Assembly: GCF_900112585.1 (NCBI RefSeq)
Contig: NZ_FOLY01000007.1
Span: 62,001 to 126,000 of the forward strand
DNA: 64,000 nucleotides
Source: Kushneria avicenniae
GTDB lineage: Bacteria > Pseudomonadota > Gammaproteobacteria > Pseudomonadales > Halomonadaceae
Reading direction: 5' to 3'
Shown piece after piece: positions 34,916 to 44,004 of the stretch (position 1 is its first letter; the number at the start of each line of letters is the position of its first letter). Both the position numbers and the translations under genes were made by a program. Under the pieces are notes generated by a model, which was not told the DNA's origin, ran no database searches, and saw nothing but the letters and a program-made list of their open reading frames with translations.

Positions 34916-37177
34916 ATGCGCAATGTGACAACCCTCATCGAACAGATGACGCTGGAAGAGAAGGCCGGCCTGTGTTCGGGCGATAATTTCTGGCGCACCA
35001 AAGGCGTTGAACGCCTGGGCATCCCGGCGATCAATCTCTCCGACGGCCCCCACGGCCTGCGCGCCCAGGGCGAGGAACAGGATCATCTGGGCGTCAATGA
35101 CAGCAAGCCGGCCACCTGCTTCCCGACCGCCTCGGGCCTTGCCAGCTCCTGGAGCGTTGAGCTGCTCGAACAGCTCGGCGCCGCGCTGGGTGATGAAGCT
35201 CAGGCCGAGGGCCTGCACGTGGTGCTCGGGCCGGGGGCCAACATCAAGCGCTCGCCGCTGTGCGGTCGCAACTTTGAATATTTTTCCGAGGACCCGCTGC
35301 TCTCCTCGCACCTGGCGGCCGCCCACATTCGCGGCACCCAGTCGCGCGGTGTCGGCAGCTCGCTCAAGCATTTCGTTGCCAACAATCAGGAGCATCGCCG
35401 CATGTCGGTGGATGCCCGCATCGACGAGCGCACCCTGCGCGAAATCTATCTGGCAAGCTTTGAATATGCAGTGAAGGAAGCACAGCCCTGGACGGTGATG
35501 TGCGCCTACAACCGGGTCAACGGCGACTACTGCAGCGAGCATCAAAGGCTTCTGACCGGCATTCTGCGAGATGAATGGGGCTTCGAGGGCTTTGTGGTCT
35601 CCGACTGGGCCGCGGTCAACGAGCGCGTGCCCGGGCTTGCCGCCGGCATGGAGCTCGAGATGCCGGCCTCCGGCGGCGAGCGCGACGCACAGATCGTGGC
35701 CGCCGTACGCGAGGGACAGCTGGACGAGGCTGTGCTGGATCAGGCCGTTACGCGGCTATTGACCATCTTCTTCAGGGCGGTGGATGCCCGTCTGGAAGAC
35801 GCCGGCTTCGACGCCGAAGCTCACCATCAGCTGGCTCGCCGCATCGCGCGCGCGAGCATGGTACTGCTGCAAAATGACGGCACCCTGCCGCTGGCCAACG
35901 ACCAGCGCGTGGCGGTGATCGGCGAGTTTGCCGAGCGCCCGCGCTATCAGGGCGGCGGCAGCTCACATGTCAACGCCACCCGCGTCGAGCCCCTGCTGGA
36001 GGCCCTCAAGACCCGCGGCGCGAGCTTTGACTATACAAAAGGCTTCGAGATCGATCGCGATACGCCCGATCAGCAGCTCGAGCAGGACGCGGCCACTGCC
36101 GCAAGCCACGCCGACGTTGCCGTGCTCTGTCTGGGGCTGCCCGATCGTCACGAGTCGGAAGGCTATGACCGCACCCACCTGAACCTGCCGGCCAACCAGC
36201 TCGCTCTGATCGAGGCGGTCACCGCCGCGCAGCCCAACACCGTGGTGGTGCTGGCCAACGGCGCGCCGATCGTGATGCCCTGGGCCGGCCGGGTCAGCGC
36301 CATTCTCGAGGGCTATCTGGGCGGACAGGCCATCGGCGCGGCGCTGGCCGATCTGCTCTACGGTGAGGCCTCGCCGAGCGGCAAGCTGGCCGAAACCTTC
36401 CCGCAGCGGCTGGAGGACAATCCGGTCCATCTCAATTTTCCGGGCGAAGGCGATGTGGTGCGCTACGGTGAAGGCATCTTCGTGGGCTATCGCTACCATG
36501 ATACCCACGACGTCGCACCGCTGTTCCCCTTTGGCCACGGTCTGAGCTACAGCCGCTTTGACTACGCCAATCTGGCGCTCTCCGCAGAGACCTTTGATGG
36601 CCGGGACAGTCTGACGGTGGGGGTCGATATCACCAACCGCGGTGATCGCGAGGCCAGCGACATCGTTCAGCTCTATGTGAGCGATCAGACGCAGACCGTA
36701 CCGGTGGCGACGCAGGCGCTGCGCGGTTTTGATCGGGTCACACTGGCCCCCGGCGCGACCGAACGGGTCGAGCTCACGCTCGCGCGACGTGATTTCTGCT
36801 GGTATGACGCCGAGCGCGGCGACTGGCGCCTGCCCACCGGCACCTTCGAGATTCGCATTGGCGCCTCCTCGCGCGATATTCGCCTGCAACAGTGCCTTGA
36901 GGTACAGGGCGATGCCACGCCGCTGCCGGTGATTGATCGTAATACCCTGCTGGGCGATCTCAAGGCTCATGACGGCGCGGTTCGCGTGCTGCGTGAACAC
37001 CTTGCTGACATCGCAGAGGAACTGCCCATGCTCAACGCTCTGATGGAGAAGGAAGGCAAGGACGATCTGATGGAGGCCATGGGGCACTACCTGCCGCTGC
37101 GCGCCGTGATCTCCTTTTCGAGCTTCACCGAGGCGCGCCTGTCAGCCCTTCTAGAGGATCTGAAGGCGCTGGCGTAG
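34916..37177 (+). CDS. Glycoside hydrolase family 3 beta-glucosidase
   Basis: A 753-residue GH3 enzyme without signal peptide, so cytoplasmic. The (alpha/beta)8 domain holds the nucleophile Asp in GFVVSDWAAV (about residue 229) and the KHFVANNQEHRR substrate loop; the second domain has LPANQLALIEAV and YGEASPSGKLAETFP; a fibronectin III-like domain follows (about 565-665, GVDITNRGDREASDIVQLYVSD). The last 80 residues are a helical tail seen in related beta-glucosidases. It would release glucose from sugars brought in by the adjacent symporter. The ATG at 34916 follows AAGGAG. Confidence 0.93.
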   Translation: MRNVTTLIEQMTLEEKAGLCSGDNFWRTKGVERLGIPAINLSDGPHGLRAQGEEQDHLGVNDSKPATCFPTASGLASSWSVELLEQLGAALGDEAQAEGLHVVLGPGANIKRSPLCGRNFEYFSEDPLLSSHLAAAHIRGTQSRGVGSSLKHFVANNQEHRRMSVDARIDERTLREIYLASFEYAVKEAQPWTVMCAYNRVNGDYCSEHQRLLTGILRDEWGFEGFVVSDWAAVNERVPGLAAGMELEMPASGGERDAQIVAAVREGQLDEAVLDQAVTRLLTIFFRAVDARLEDAGFDAEAHHQLARRIARASMVLLQNDGTLPLANDQRVAVIGEFAERPRYQGGGSSHVNATRVEPLLEALKTRGASFDYTKGFEIDRDTPDQQLEQDAATAASHADVAVLCLGLPDRHESEGYDRTHLNLPANQLALIEAVTAAQPNTVVVLANGAPIVMPWAGRVSAILEGYLGGQAIGAALADLLYGEASPSGKLAETFPQRLEDNPVHLNFPGEGDVVRYGEGIFVGYRYHDTHDVAPLFPFGHGLSYSRFDYANLALSAETFDGRDSLTVGVDITNRGDREASDIVQLYVSDQTQTVPVATQALRGFDRVTLAPGATERVELTLARRDFCWYDAERGDWRLPTGTFEIRIGASSRDIRLQQCLEVQGDATPLPVIDRNTLLGDLKAHDGAVRVLREHLADIAEELPMLNALMEKEGKDDLMEAMGHYLPLRAVISFSSFTEARLSALLEDLKALA

Positions 37178-37312
37178 CCCTCATGGTCAGCAACATGGGC
37201 AGGCGCTCATGGAGAAGTTTTCATGAATTAGTCCTTATGGATGAGTCCTGAAAGACTTGGGTTCTTCCTGCAATAACTGTATATTTAAACAGTATTCAGG
37301 GAGGGCCATGTC

Positions 37313-38374
37313 ATGCCGGGGGAACCCATTATCGGCCGCGGGGCCAGTGACAATCTGCATCACCGCTTTGATCGCCATCGCATCGAGGCAGTTGATGACG
37401 GCTGGTGGCAGGACGATGCCGCCGCAAGCCATGCCACCGAGGTGCGTCTTGAACAGAGTCGCACAGCCATCTCGCGCAACCAGTCACCAGACATGCCGTT
37501 TTCCTCCTCGCTCAACCCCTATCGAGGGTGCGAGCACGGCTGCATCTACTGCTTTGCCCGCCCCTCGCATGCGTACTGGGATCTGTCACCGGGCCTTGAT
37601 TTTGAAACCCGTCTGATCGCGCGCACCAATCTGCCGGCATTGCTGGCCGAGGAACTTGCCCACCCCGGCTACGTCTGCGAGCCCCTGGCGCTGGGCGCCA
37701 ACACCGACCCGTATCAACCCATCGAGCGCCAGCACCAGCTGAGCCGACAACTGCTCGAGGTGCTGCTTCGCCATCGTCATCCGCTCACCATCACCACCCG
37801 CAGTGCGCTGATCCTGCGCGATCTGGATCGACTCACCGAGCTGGCCCACCATCGGCTGGTGCGGGTCTTTATCAGCTTTACCACGCTCGAGCCGGGTCTC
37901 AAGCGCATCATGGAACCGCGGGCGGCCTCACCCGGCGCGCGCCTGAAGGTAATTCGCACCCTGCGCGAGGCGGGCGTACCGGTCGGCATCATTACCGCGC
38001 CGATGGTCCCCATGATCAACGACATGGAACTTGAAGGACTCCTGCAGACAGGCCGTGACGCCGGTGCCACCAGCGCCGGCTATGCGCTCCTGCGCCTGCC
38101 TCATGAAGTGGGCCCCCTGTTCGAGCAGTGGCTGAGTGAGCATTTCCCGGATCGGGCCGAGCATGTCATGAGCCTGATTCGCCAGTCGCGTGGCGGGCGC
38201 GACTATGACAGCCGCTTCGGCCATCGCCTGCGCGGCGAGGGGCCGTTTGCCGACCTGCTCGCCCAACGCTTTCGGCTGGCCATTCGCCGCCTGGGTCTCA
38301 ATCGGCGCCGCGAGGAAGAGCGTCTCGATACCACCCGGTTTGCACCGCCCCATCAGCAGATCGATCTGTTTTGA
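37313..38374 (+). CDS. PA0069-type radical SAM protein (SplB-like)
   Basis: A 353-residue radical SAM protein. The iron-sulfur motif is CxxxCxxC at C73, C77 and C80 within NPYRGCEHGCIYCFARP, the hallmark of the PA0069/Rv2578c subgroup related to spore photoproduct lyase. The N-terminus (GRGASDNLHHRFDR) and ALGANTDPYQPIERQ are also typical. Its reaction is unknown; roles in DNA photoproduct repair have been suggested for relatives. A GGGAGGG site precedes the ATG. The next gene begins 29 bp downstream. Confidence 0.88.
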   Translation: MPGEPIIGRGASDNLHHRFDRHRIEAVDDGWWQDDAAASHATEVRLEQSRTAISRNQSPDMPFSSSLNPYRGCEHGCIYCFARPSHAYWDLSPGLDFETRLIARTNLPALLAEELAHPGYVCEPLALGANTDPYQPIERQHQLSRQLLEVLLRHRHPLTITTRSALILRDLDRLTELAHHRLVRVFISFTTLEPGLKRIMEPRAASPGARLKVIRTLREAGVPVGIITAPMVPMINDMELEGLLQTGRDAGATSAGYALLRLPHEVGPLFEQWLSEHFPDRAEHVMSLIRQSRGGRDYDSRFGHRLRGEGPFADLLAQRFRLAIRRLGLNRRREEERLDTTRFAPPHQQIDLF

Positions 38375-38403
38375 ACACAACAACTCAAACGGAGGATTTC
38401 GAC

Positions 38404-39384
38404 ATGACCGCTGCCACCGCCTGCGCCGAGCTGCCGCTCGACATGCCCAGCCCTGCATTACGTTACCATCGTTTTGGTTCCCCGCTGGAGGTACTCCATC
38501 TGGAGCCACAGCCCGACGGGGCGCTGCCGCAGGAGAAGCTGCGCGTGCACATGACCTGTGCGCCCATCAACCCCTCGGACCTGATTCCGATTGCCGGCGC
38601 CTACCGTCATCGAATCACCCCACCGCTGGTGGCCGGTCATGAGGGTGTGGGCGTAGTGAGCGAGGCACACGGGCCGTGGCGCGTGCTGGAAGGTCGGCGG
38701 GTGCTGCCACTCCGCGGCCCCGGCACTTGGCAGCAGTCGCTGGACTGCGATCCACGCCTGGCCGTACCGGTACCCGATGATATCCCCGATCATGTCGCGG
38801 CGCGGGCCTGGATCAACCCGATGACGGCGATGGCCATGCTGCAACGCTGGCCGGTCGAGGGGTGTGATGTGCTGCTGAGCGCGGCGGGTTCAAACTGTGC
38901 GCGGCTGCTGGCGCAGTGGGCACTGTGCTGTGGCGCCCGCTCGGTAACCGGAATCTGCCGCAGCGTCCATCATCGCGAGGCGCTGACCGCCATGGGCGTT
39001 CACGTGCTGGATCAGGAGGATCACACCGCCATCAATGCCGCCGCAGCCCGCGCTGATCGCCTGTTTGATGCCACCGGCGGGCGTCTGGCCGACCGGCTGC
39101 TGGCCCACATGCCCTCCGATGGCGTCTTTGTGACCTACGGCCTGCTCTCGGGCGCCCCCATCAGCCCGGTACACATGGGTGCCCGGGTGCGCCGATTCCA
39201 TCTACGCGATCATATCGCCGGGCTCGACCACGGCGAATGGCAGTCAAGCTTTGAAACGCTCTGGGCGCTGCTGCGAGATATCGACATGCCGGCGGTAGAG
39301 CCCTTCAGGCTCGCCGAGTGGCGCCAGGCGCTGCACTGGCACGACAGTCATCCACACGTTAAACCCATGCTGATGCTCTCCTGA
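38404..39384 (+). CDS. MDR superfamily zinc-type alcohol dehydrogenase/quinone reductase-like protein
   Basis: A 326-residue medium-chain dehydrogenase/reductase. It has the N-terminal GroES-like fold (CAPINPSDLIPIAGAYRHRI, PPLVAGHEGVGVV) and a nucleotide-binding half (VLLSAAGSNCARLLAQWALCCGAR). Zinc ligands are not conserved, so it is closer to the enoyl/quinone reductase branch (2-enoyl thioester reductase-like). It uses NADPH. The ATG at 38404 has a GGAGG site; the frame extends to a TTG inside the preceding gene's stop. Partner or substrate unknown. Confidence 0.82.
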   Translation: MTAATACAELPLDMPSPALRYHRFGSPLEVLHLEPQPDGALPQEKLRVHMTCAPINPSDLIPIAGAYRHRITPPLVAGHEGVGVVSEAHGPWRVLEGRRVLPLRGPGTWQQSLDCDPRLAVPVPDDIPDHVAARAWINPMTAMAMLQRWPVEGCDVLLSAAGSNCARLLAQWALCCGARSVTGICRSVHHREALTAMGVHVLDQEDHTAINAAAARADRLFDATGGRLADRLLAHMPSDGVFVTYGLLSGAPISPVHMGARVRRFHLRDHIAGLDHGEWQSSFETLWALLRDIDMPAVEPFRLAEWRQALHWHDSHPHVKPMLMLS

Positions 39385-39385
39385 T

Positions 39386-39418
39386 CATGTCTGCCTTTCC
39401 AAACGAAAGGCAGACATG
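39386..39418 (+). terminator. Strong hairpin after the MDR gene
   Basis: A perfect 14-bp stem (arms 39386-39399 and 39405-39418, containing TGTCTGCC and GGCAGACA) with a 5-nt loop. There is no T run on the plus strand, so it may be a weak or Rho-assisted terminator. Confidence 0.55.
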
Positions 39419-39487
39419 GAAAAAGCCGACATAAAAAAGCCGCCTTCCCGGACGGTCCCATTGCCCTCACACACGCGAGCGGTGAGC

Positions 39488-40591
39488 TCATCCGCCACTG
39501 ATGGTCTCGACGCTGACCACTTCCGGCGGCTCGACCGGTGTCAGACGGCGGACTTGATCCGGCTGGAGACGCTCGCGGTACGTTAGCGGCTCGATCGACT
39601 GCGATTGACCGCTCTCCAGCGCCCGCTCGATGGCTTCCAGAATGCGCACGTCACGCAGTCCTTCCGTGCCGTCGGCTTCGGGCGCAAGATCATTGAGAAT
39701 GCAGTGGGAGAAGTAATCGATCTGGCCGCCAAACTGCTCGACCGGTCCCGGTGAATGGGACGTGGTCTCGCCGTCAACGCTCAGGTCATAGTCGATCGAG
39801 ACCGTCGGACCAAACATGTAGCTGGGCTTTGCGAACAGTGCACCGCGCTCGCCCACCACTGAAAGATGATTGTGACCGCTGGCAGCATAGCTGACGAAGA
39901 ACTGGGCCAGCCGGCCTTCGGGAAAGCGCAGACCGACGGCCACGCTGTCGTCGCAGGTATACCCCCGATCCGACGTGCTCTCGCTCATCGCGCTGACTTC
40001 GACCGGCTCGGCGCCGAACAGATGGCGCACCGCATTGATCGGATAGGTGCCCAGATCGGGGACCGGACCACCCCAGTAGCCGTGCAGGGCACGATGATTT
40101 TTCGGATTGATATGTTGAGTGAGCTGGGAGGAGAACGTCCGCGGCGCGCCGATGGTGCCCTCACGCAGGTGCTGGATCATCTCGAGGGTGCCCGGCTCAT
40201 GGTGCAGTCGATAGGCGATCATCAGTTTTGCACCACTGCGGTCGGCCGCCGCGATTATCGCCTCGCAGTCCTCGATGCTGGTCGCCATCGGCTTCTCCAG
40301 CAGTACATGAATACCCGCTTCCAACGCCGGCACGGCGTCCTGACGATGGCGGAAGTTGGGCGTAGCGACATAGACGGCGTCGATCTCGCCGGAATTCAAA
40401 AGCGTCTCGTACTCGTCATAGCCGTAGACTTTCAGGTTGTAGCGCTCGCCCAGCACCTCGGCCTTTCTGGAGTCACCGGTGACCAGCGCCATCATCTCCG
40501 AGTGGTCACTGGCCGCGATCCCCGGCATGAACGCACTCTGTGAAATTTCACCGCCGCCGACCACGGCGTAGCGCACCTTTCCCTGTGCCAT
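39488..40591 (-). CDS. Gfo/Idh/MocA family oxidoreductase
   Basis: A 367-residue NAD(P)-dependent sugar oxidoreductase of the glucose-fructose oxidoreductase type. The Rossmann motif is VRYAVVGGGEISQSAFMPG; EKPMATSIEDC carries the conserved catalytic Lys; and the C-terminal half forms the open beta-sheet domain with MIAYRLHHEPG and GPVPDLGTYPINAVRHLFG (catalytic Asp/Tyr region). No export signal is seen. The ATG at 40591 follows GGAGAA. It stands alone, and the sugar substrate is unknown. Confidence 0.9.
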   Translation of the reverse strand: MAQGKVRYAVVGGGEISQSAFMPGIAASDHSEMMALVTGDSRKAEVLGERYNLKVYGYDEYETLLNSGEIDAVYVATPNFRHRQDAVPALEAGIHVLLEKPMATSIEDCEAIIAAADRSGAKLMIAYRLHHEPGTLEMIQHLREGTIGAPRTFSSQLTQHINPKNHRALHGYWGGPVPDLGTYPINAVRHLFGAEPVEVSAMSESTSDRGYTCDDSVAVGLRFPEGRLAQFFVSYAASGHNHLSVVGERGALFAKPSYMFGPTVSIDYDLSVDGETTSHSPGPVEQFGGQIDYFSHCILNDLAPEADGTEGLRDVRILEAIERALESGQSQSIEPLTYRERLQPDQVRRLTPVEPPEVVSVETISGG

Positions 40592-40750
40592 GTGATTCTC
40601 CAATGCGTTGGTGGATAACAACGATGCTTAAAAGCCTGGCGCAACCGCTGGGTGCTGTCAGGTCGGACAGTAAATCTCCGCCGCCGTGTTGATCGGATAT
40701 CACTCAGCCGGTTCGGCGAATGTCAGCTTACGGGCGGGTCAGATCGTGAA

Positions 40751-41031
40751 TCACCACGCGTTTGAGCGCATCATCAAAAGCACCAGCAGTCCCACGGCCA
40801 CCAGATAAAAACCGCAGGCCGAGAACGGCAAAGGCGTCTGCGAAAGCAAAAGCGATATAAAAACCCCGTGCCGATCAGCACGGACATCGACAGGGTGCGC
40901 CGCCGCACGACCATCGTTATGGCGGCAAGCACCTCTGCCCTATCGGCCGGTATCGCGACACGACCGAGCCAGTTTTCGCCTTCCAGCGCCTGACCCAGCC
41001 CGGCGGCGGCATCCTGTATGGTAGTTTCCAT
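40751..41031 (-). pseudogene. Small membrane protein, apparently frameshifted at a T run
   Basis: The frame opens with METTIQDAAAGLGQALEGEN, continues as basic residues, then a hydrophobic segment SVLIGTGFL. At a run of five T (on the minus strand) the frame turns into Arg/Cys/Trp-rich nonsense. If one T is added, it reads SVLIGTGFFISLLLSQTPLP and then CGFYLVAVGLLVLLMMRSNAW and a stop at 40751, which gives two convincing membrane helices. Either the gene is a pseudogene or the base run was miscounted in sequencing. No family recognised. Confidence 0.65.
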
Positions 41032-41126
41032 TGTTCGTGATCATGGCCGGGCGAAACAGGCAGGACTGATCATCTTGTCGACCCGGAGTCTGACGCCTTG
41101 AGCAGGTGGCATACATCGCTGAATAA

Positions 41127-41158
41127 CGGACACAAAAAAGCCCCGCCAGAGCAGGGCA
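41127..41158 (-). terminator. Terminator at the distal end of CRISPR array 1
   Basis: On the minus strand it reads as a GC-rich hairpin (GCCCTGCTCTGGCGGGGC, imperfect) followed by six T. It lies directly beyond the trailer of array 1 in the direction of pre-crRNA transcription. It is 30/32 identical to the terminator of the outer-membrane protein gene at 51381-51412. Confidence 0.75.
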
Positions 41159-41176
41159 AGTTCGACAGTATCACCC

Positions 41177-41209
41177 TTGATATTTATACCCATACGGGTC
41201 GGCCGCGAC
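41177..41209 (-). CRISPR. Possible degenerate terminal repeat of array 1
   Basis: The end of this segment, GGCCGCGAC, matches the repeat end, and the preceding ACCCATACGGG resembles its hairpin. It is followed by exactly 33 nt, the length of a spacer, before the first clear repeat at 41243. This is the expected place for an eroded oldest repeat. Confidence 0.45.
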
Positions 41210-41242
41210 ATAGAACGCCCGGTCGTTGCGCCCGTCATATGT

Positions 41243-41815
41243 GTTTCAATCCGCGCGGCCGTGAGGACCGCGACAAATGCGATTGTCGGCGATCCGTCGC
41301 GCAAGGGTGTTTCAATCCGCGCGACCCGTACGGGCCGCGACTAACGTATCCGCCCTCATGACCGATCAGGCGCTCGTTTCAATCCGCGCGACCCGTGCGT
41401 GCCGCGACCCGCCCTCGCCGGGGCTGCGTATCTCATCTACAAGTTTCAATCCGCGCGACCCGTGCGGGCCGCGACCCTAGCTTAAGGATGGTTTCGCCAA
41501 GCGCGCTATTGTTTCAATCCGCGCGACCCGTGCGGGCCGCGACGGGCGATATTGCTAGAGGTGTGTGGTGCGTGACGAGTTTCAATCCGCGCGACCCGTG
41601 CGGGCCGCGACGGCCAAGGCCACGATCAGCGTTGACCTGACAGACCCGTTTCAATCCGCGCGACCCGTGCGGGCCGCGACATTCCGCCAGGTGGCGAAGC
41701 TGCTACGTGCCAACGTTTCAATCCGCGCGACCCGTGCGGGCCGCGACCCACGTCCCGCCGCCCAATACGCTCTCATCATCGAGTTTCAATCCGCGCGACC
41801 CGTGCGGGCCGCGAC
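41243..41815 (-). CRISPR. CRISPR array 1, type I-C, 9 repeats and 8 spacers
   Basis: Nine repeats start at 41243, 41309, 41376, 41443, 41511, 41579, 41648, 41715 and 41783. Spacers are 34-36 nt. Repeats are 33 nt (GTTTCAATCCGCGCGACCCG then TGCGGGCCGCGAC on the plus strand), except the first, which is 32 nt with GCGGCC and two other changes; the second and third each have one change. Read on the minus strand they end in ATTGAAAC, as in type I-C, so transcription runs leftward. The stem is 7 bp with a GU pair and a 4-nt loop. The leader is on the right, next to cas2. Confidence 0.98.
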
Positions 41816-42006
41816 CGCTTACTCATAACCTATTGTCAGCCTTGAGAAAAGCTCAGCGTTTTGGCGAACCCGTATCAGAAGCCCTCTCCAGGACATTGTG
41901 TTGATAGATAATGCCACACAAATAGTTGAGTATCAGGATGTTAAAGAAATGCGAACCTGACAGGAAAAGGCGGGACACTTATCGTTCGCAGGACAGTACA
42001 GATAGG
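41816..42006 (-). promoter_or_regulatory. Leader of CRISPR array 1
   Basis: The 191 bases between array 1 and the cas2 stop. The first 20 or so bases next to the repeat (CGCTTACTCATAACCTATTG) match the start of the array 2 leader (TGCCTATTCATAAATCATTG) at 15 of 20 positions. This suggests a conserved leader anchor used in spacer acquisition. Unlike leader 2, no good -10/-35 pair is visible at the equivalent place. Confidence 0.7.
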
Positions 42007-42297
42007 TCAGAACACCAGCGGGCCGTTCATGTCCAGGGCCGGTTTGGCACCAACATGTTCGATGCGCTGCTGCCAGTTGCGACCCAGAAAGTAGAATCGA
42101 AGACTATCAACTTCATCATCAATCGTGTCGATCAGGGTCTGACGCAATTTGACCCACTGATCCGGATCAACCTCAATTTCAAAAACAGAGTATTGCACAC
42201 GCTGACCAAAATCCCGACACGCCTTCGATACGCGGCGCAATCGTCGGGTGCCGCCTTCCGAGGTGACACTAACGTCGTAGCTGACCAGTACAAGCAT
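42007..42297 (-). CDS. cas2: CRISPR-associated endonuclease Cas2 (type I-C)
   Basis: A 96-residue Cas2. It starts MLVLVSYDVSVTSEGGTRRL, the ferredoxin-fold first strand with the conserved Asp, and contains CRDFGQRVQYSVFEIEVDPDQW. With Cas1 it forms the spacer-integration complex. The ATG at 42297 follows GGAGG; a longer open frame upstream lies inside cas1. It is the last cas gene, 13 bp after cas1, and reads toward the leader of array 1. Confidence 0.95.
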   Translation of the reverse strand: MLVLVSYDVSVTSEGGTRRLRRVSKACRDFGQRVQYSVFEIEVDPDQWVKLRQTLIDTIDDEVDSLRFYFLGRNWQQRIEHVGAKPALDMNGPLVF

Positions 42298-42310
42298 GCC
42301 AACCTCCGAT

Positions 42311-43351
42311 CTATTTCCAGAGAAAAGGTGGATAGGCATCCAGATCGCCACGAAGGTGACGTGCCAGCAGTTGCGCCTGAAGATGGGGCAGCATGCCAAT
42401 AGGTGACTTTTCGTCGATAAAAGCGTGGTGCAGCTCTTCGCGCTTGCGCTCCTGATAGGCCGTCAGCACGACCTTTCGTGCGTCGTCGGTCAATGTCACG
42501 CCACCGCTTTCGGCAACCGTAAAATCCTTTTCTCGCAGCTGGCGTCGATTGATCAGTGATAACGCCAGACGATCTGCCAACAGCGGTCGAAGCTCTTCTG
42601 CCATGTCCAGAGCCAGACTTGGCCGTCCGGGTCGATCCCTGTGCAAAAAGCCCACAGCGGGATCAAGGCCAACGCCTTCCAGTGCCGATCGGCAATCGTG
42701 GGTCAATAGTGTGTAGAAAAAGGACAGCAGTGCATTGACGCGATCCCGCGGCGGGCGGCGATTGCGGCCGGTAAAACGAAAGCCAGCGCCGTCATGCCGG
42801 ATCAGGTGGTCAAAAATACTGAAATAAACCTGGGCGGCTTCGCCTTCCAGCCCACGCAGCATATCCGTGGACTCGGCATGCAGCAGGTTACGGGCGATGC
42901 GGGTCATACGCGTACGCACTTTTTCAAGCTGTAGCCTGGGCCCTTCATCAAGCTTCGCGCCATAATCGCGCAGTCCGCGCGCTACTACCGCCCGCTGATT
43001 GTGTATCTTGCCGATCAAAAAGCTGCGCACTACTTCTGCACAGTGCTCATGGGTATCACTGACACGGTACTGGATGCGTCTGAGCAGTACGTTGCCGGAG
43101 ACCGGTCCTTCGATACGTGCCAGAAACCTGCCCTGCGGGGAAAGGTGCGTGATCGTCACACCCTGCTCGGCGCAAAATCCCATCAATGGTGGTGAGATCA
43201 ACACGCGTCCAAAGCAGACCAGCGATTCCAGCATATGGATGGGCAGTCGCGCGCGCTCCTTGCCTTCCACCTGCATGACAATATTGGCGCCCTCCTTTTT
43301 CATCCAGGCGCCATCGGTCGTGATGTAGAGCGTATTGAGCTGGCGACGCAT
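42311..43351 (-). CDS. cas1: CRISPR-associated endonuclease Cas1 (type I-C)
   Basis: A 346-residue Cas1 integrase. It starts MRRQLNTLYITTDGAWMKKEG; the N-terminal beta domain has LESLVCFGRVLISPPLMGFCAEQG, and the catalytic helical domain contains RGLEGEAAQVYFSIFD (metal-binding Glu), the VGFLHRDRPGRPSLALDMAEELRP segment with the conserved His and Asp/Glu, and the end YPPFLWK. It integrates new spacers with Cas2. The start at 43351 lies 2 bp after the cas4 stop. Confidence 0.96.
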   Translation of the reverse strand: MRRQLNTLYITTDGAWMKKEGANIVMQVEGKERARLPIHMLESLVCFGRVLISPPLMGFCAEQGVTITHLSPQGRFLARIEGPVSGNVLLRRIQYRVSDTHEHCAEVVRSFLIGKIHNQRAVVARGLRDYGAKLDEGPRLQLEKVRTRMTRIARNLLHAESTDMLRGLEGEAAQVYFSIFDHLIRHDGAGFRFTGRNRRPPRDRVNALLSFFYTLLTHDCRSALEGVGLDPAVGFLHRDRPGRPSLALDMAEELRPLLADRLALSLINRRQLREKDFTVAESGGVTLTDDARKVVLTAYQERKREELHHAFIDEKSPIGMLPHLQAQLLARHLRGDLDAYPPFLWK

Positions 43352-43353
43352 GG

Positions 43354-43995
43354 TCAGTCTTCTCCGAGATTCTCGAGCTGGCGTGCCAGCCATTGCCCTG
43401 CCGAGCGCCGCTTGCCCATGACCCGGGGCTGACACAGCTCAAGCAGCGAGCACTGATCACAACGTTTTGCCTCGTAGACTGCCGGCGGTGTGATGTTTGT
43501 ATCGAACAGACGCCGCACACCGATAATCACCTCCAGCGTCAGGGCTCTGAGCGCTTCGTCAAAAACAACCGTCTTGCGTCGACGGGTTTTACCGTAGAAC
43601 AAAGCACCCTGATGTACGGCTACGTCCTTCATTTCTTCCATACAAAGCGCCTGCGCACAGAGCTGCACTTCATCGGCGCGATGTGCCTTGGGTCGACCAC
43701 GCTTGTATTCGATCGGACAGATGACGATTGGATCCTGATGCTCATCGAATTCCACCACATCCGCGACACCGGTCAGCCCCAATGCTTCATGTGCCAGCGG
43801 CAATGCCATGGCGGTATGCACGCCCCGACGCCGCTCATGGCCGGGTCGGTCGGCACGTTCGTGAAGAAGGCGACCCTCGGCGGTATGGCGGTTTTCTGCC
43901 CACTGCTGTTCCAGATGAATCAGCGCACACTGGCGTGGGCAGAACAGGTAGTGCTGTAACGCTGACAGCGGTATCAGCCGGATCTCGTCTTCCAT
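43354..43995 (-). CDS. cas4: CRISPR-associated exonuclease Cas4 (type I-C)
   Basis: A 213-residue Cas4. It has the iron-sulfur cysteines at C19 and C23 (YLFCPRQCALIH) and CDQCSLLELC near the C-terminus, with the RecB nuclease core between (GVADVVEF, CPIEYKRGRPK, QLCAQALCMEE). In type I-C systems Cas4 trims prespacers and checks the PAM with Cas1-Cas2. It lies between cas7 (9 bp) and cas1 (2 bp). Confidence 0.95.
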   Translation of the reverse strand: MEDEIRLIPLSALQHYLFCPRQCALIHLEQQWAENRHTAEGRLLHERADRPGHERRRGVHTAMALPLAHEALGLTGVADVVEFDEHQDPIVICPIEYKRGRPKAHRADEVQLCAQALCMEEMKDVAVHQGALFYGKTRRRKTVVFDEALRALTLEVIIGVRRLFDTNITPPAVYEAKRCDQCSLLELCQPRVMGKRRSAGQWLARQLENLGED

Positions 43996-44004
43996 GACGG
44001 ACTG

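Noticed and set aside
33505-35034. A 509-codon open frame opposite the symporter gene
   Set aside because: Shadow of a well-supported transporter; low-complexity His/Gln/Arg peptide.
41098-41904. Several overlapping open frames with repeated Arg/Pro-rich peptides such as FNPRDPCGPR
   Set aside because: They are translations of the CRISPR repeats of array 1, not genes; the same happens at 50456-51234 for array 2.
42556-43328. Plus-strand open frames across cas1
   Set aside because: Shadows of cas1, which has a clear family sequence and operon context.
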